Below are positions 5,147 through 5,204 of a DNA stretch of 5,204 bases, piece by piece. Both the position numbers and the translations under genes were made by a program. How positions within the stretch are numbered: position 1 is the first letter of the stretch; each line of letters opens with the position of its first letter. This stretch comes from Melioribacteraceae bacterium (GTDB taxonomy: Bacteria > Bacteroidota > Ignavibacteria > Ignavibacteriales > Melioribacteraceae): positions 1-5,204 of the forward strand of contig WFQV01000251.1 in the NCBI GenBank assembly GCA_015486905.1, in the 5' to 3' direction. The notes beneath the pieces were generated by a model. It searched no databases, was not told where the DNA came from, and saw nothing but the letters and a program-made list of their open reading frames with translations.

Positions 5147-5204
5147 AGCCCTTTCGAGTACTCTTAAATCATAATTTGTTCGTTCTTCGTTTAGAGGTTT
5201 AGGG

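Larger units (their letters stand above)
4914..5204. other. Non-coding right end with hairpin and repeat fragments
   Basis: No convincing gene lies upstream of porQ to the window edge. From the left it holds AT-rich leader DNA; a copy of AATCAGCG (4989-4996), the word also found twice in the left-end repeat cluster; a more GC-rich island (about 5068-5130) containing a long hairpin; a run of heptamers; and GTTTAGA/GGTTTAG-type words at 5189-5202 that may begin another array beyond the window. No tRNA cloverleaf, transposase fragment or terminator U-tract was seen. Confidence 0.6.

Noticed and set aside
5068..5202. 44-codon plus-strand open frame starting MDDPTTLGF and ending at TAG 5200-5202
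   Set aside because: No ribosome binding site, runs straight through the hairpin and heptamer repeat, and has no recognisable domain. It is probably an accidental frame in repeat DNA.

Overview
The window is AT-rich chromosomal DNA from a Gram-negative bacterium of the Bacteroidota/Ignavibacteria (FCB) type. Three things point there. It carries a PorQ-like protein, found with the type IX secretion system (T9SS) of that group. Four of its five proteins have a signal peptide followed at once by glutamine, the Bacteroidetes 'Q-rule'. Its ribosome binding sites are weak or absent. No rRNA, tRNA, CRISPR array or intact insertion sequence is visible.

Layout, left to right. Bases 1-189 are non-coding and full of short degenerate repeats. 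A two-gene minus-strand operon follows: a macro-domain protein (1425-1949, ADP-ribose chemistry) read first, then an exported beta-lactamase-fold serine hydrolase (190-1428) whose first ATG overlaps the upstream stop codon as ATGA. A 184-base gap (1950-2133) holds a clean heptanucleotide array. Next is a small outer-membrane beta-barrel-like protein on the minus strand (2134-2715). It is divergent, across only 52 bases, from an exported tetratricopeptide-repeat protein on the plus strand (2768-3949). That gene runs tail-to-tail into a PorQ-like gene on the minus strand (3936-4862), the two overlapping by 14 bases. The right end (4863-5204) has no convincing gene. It holds a candidate porQ promoter, a long imperfect hairpin, and a short heptamer run that begins inside the hairpin's right arm.

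Most products act in the cell envelope: a penicillin-binding/beta-lactamase-fold hydrolase, a barrel protein, an exported TPR scaffold and a T9SS attachment-complex protein. The macro-domain protein is the only cytoplasmic one. Apart from the macro/hydrolase pair, the arrangement gives no strong evidence that the genes share one pathway. I do not see a clear new multi-gene system. The most unusual signals are in the gaps: all three larger non-coding regions contain tandem repeats with a 7-base period but different sequences, and one also carries a GC-rich hairpin. The most interesting protein points are the hydrolase, which keeps three catalytic motifs but lacks a visible class A deacylation Glu, and a conserved-looking non-TPR segment in the TPR protein.
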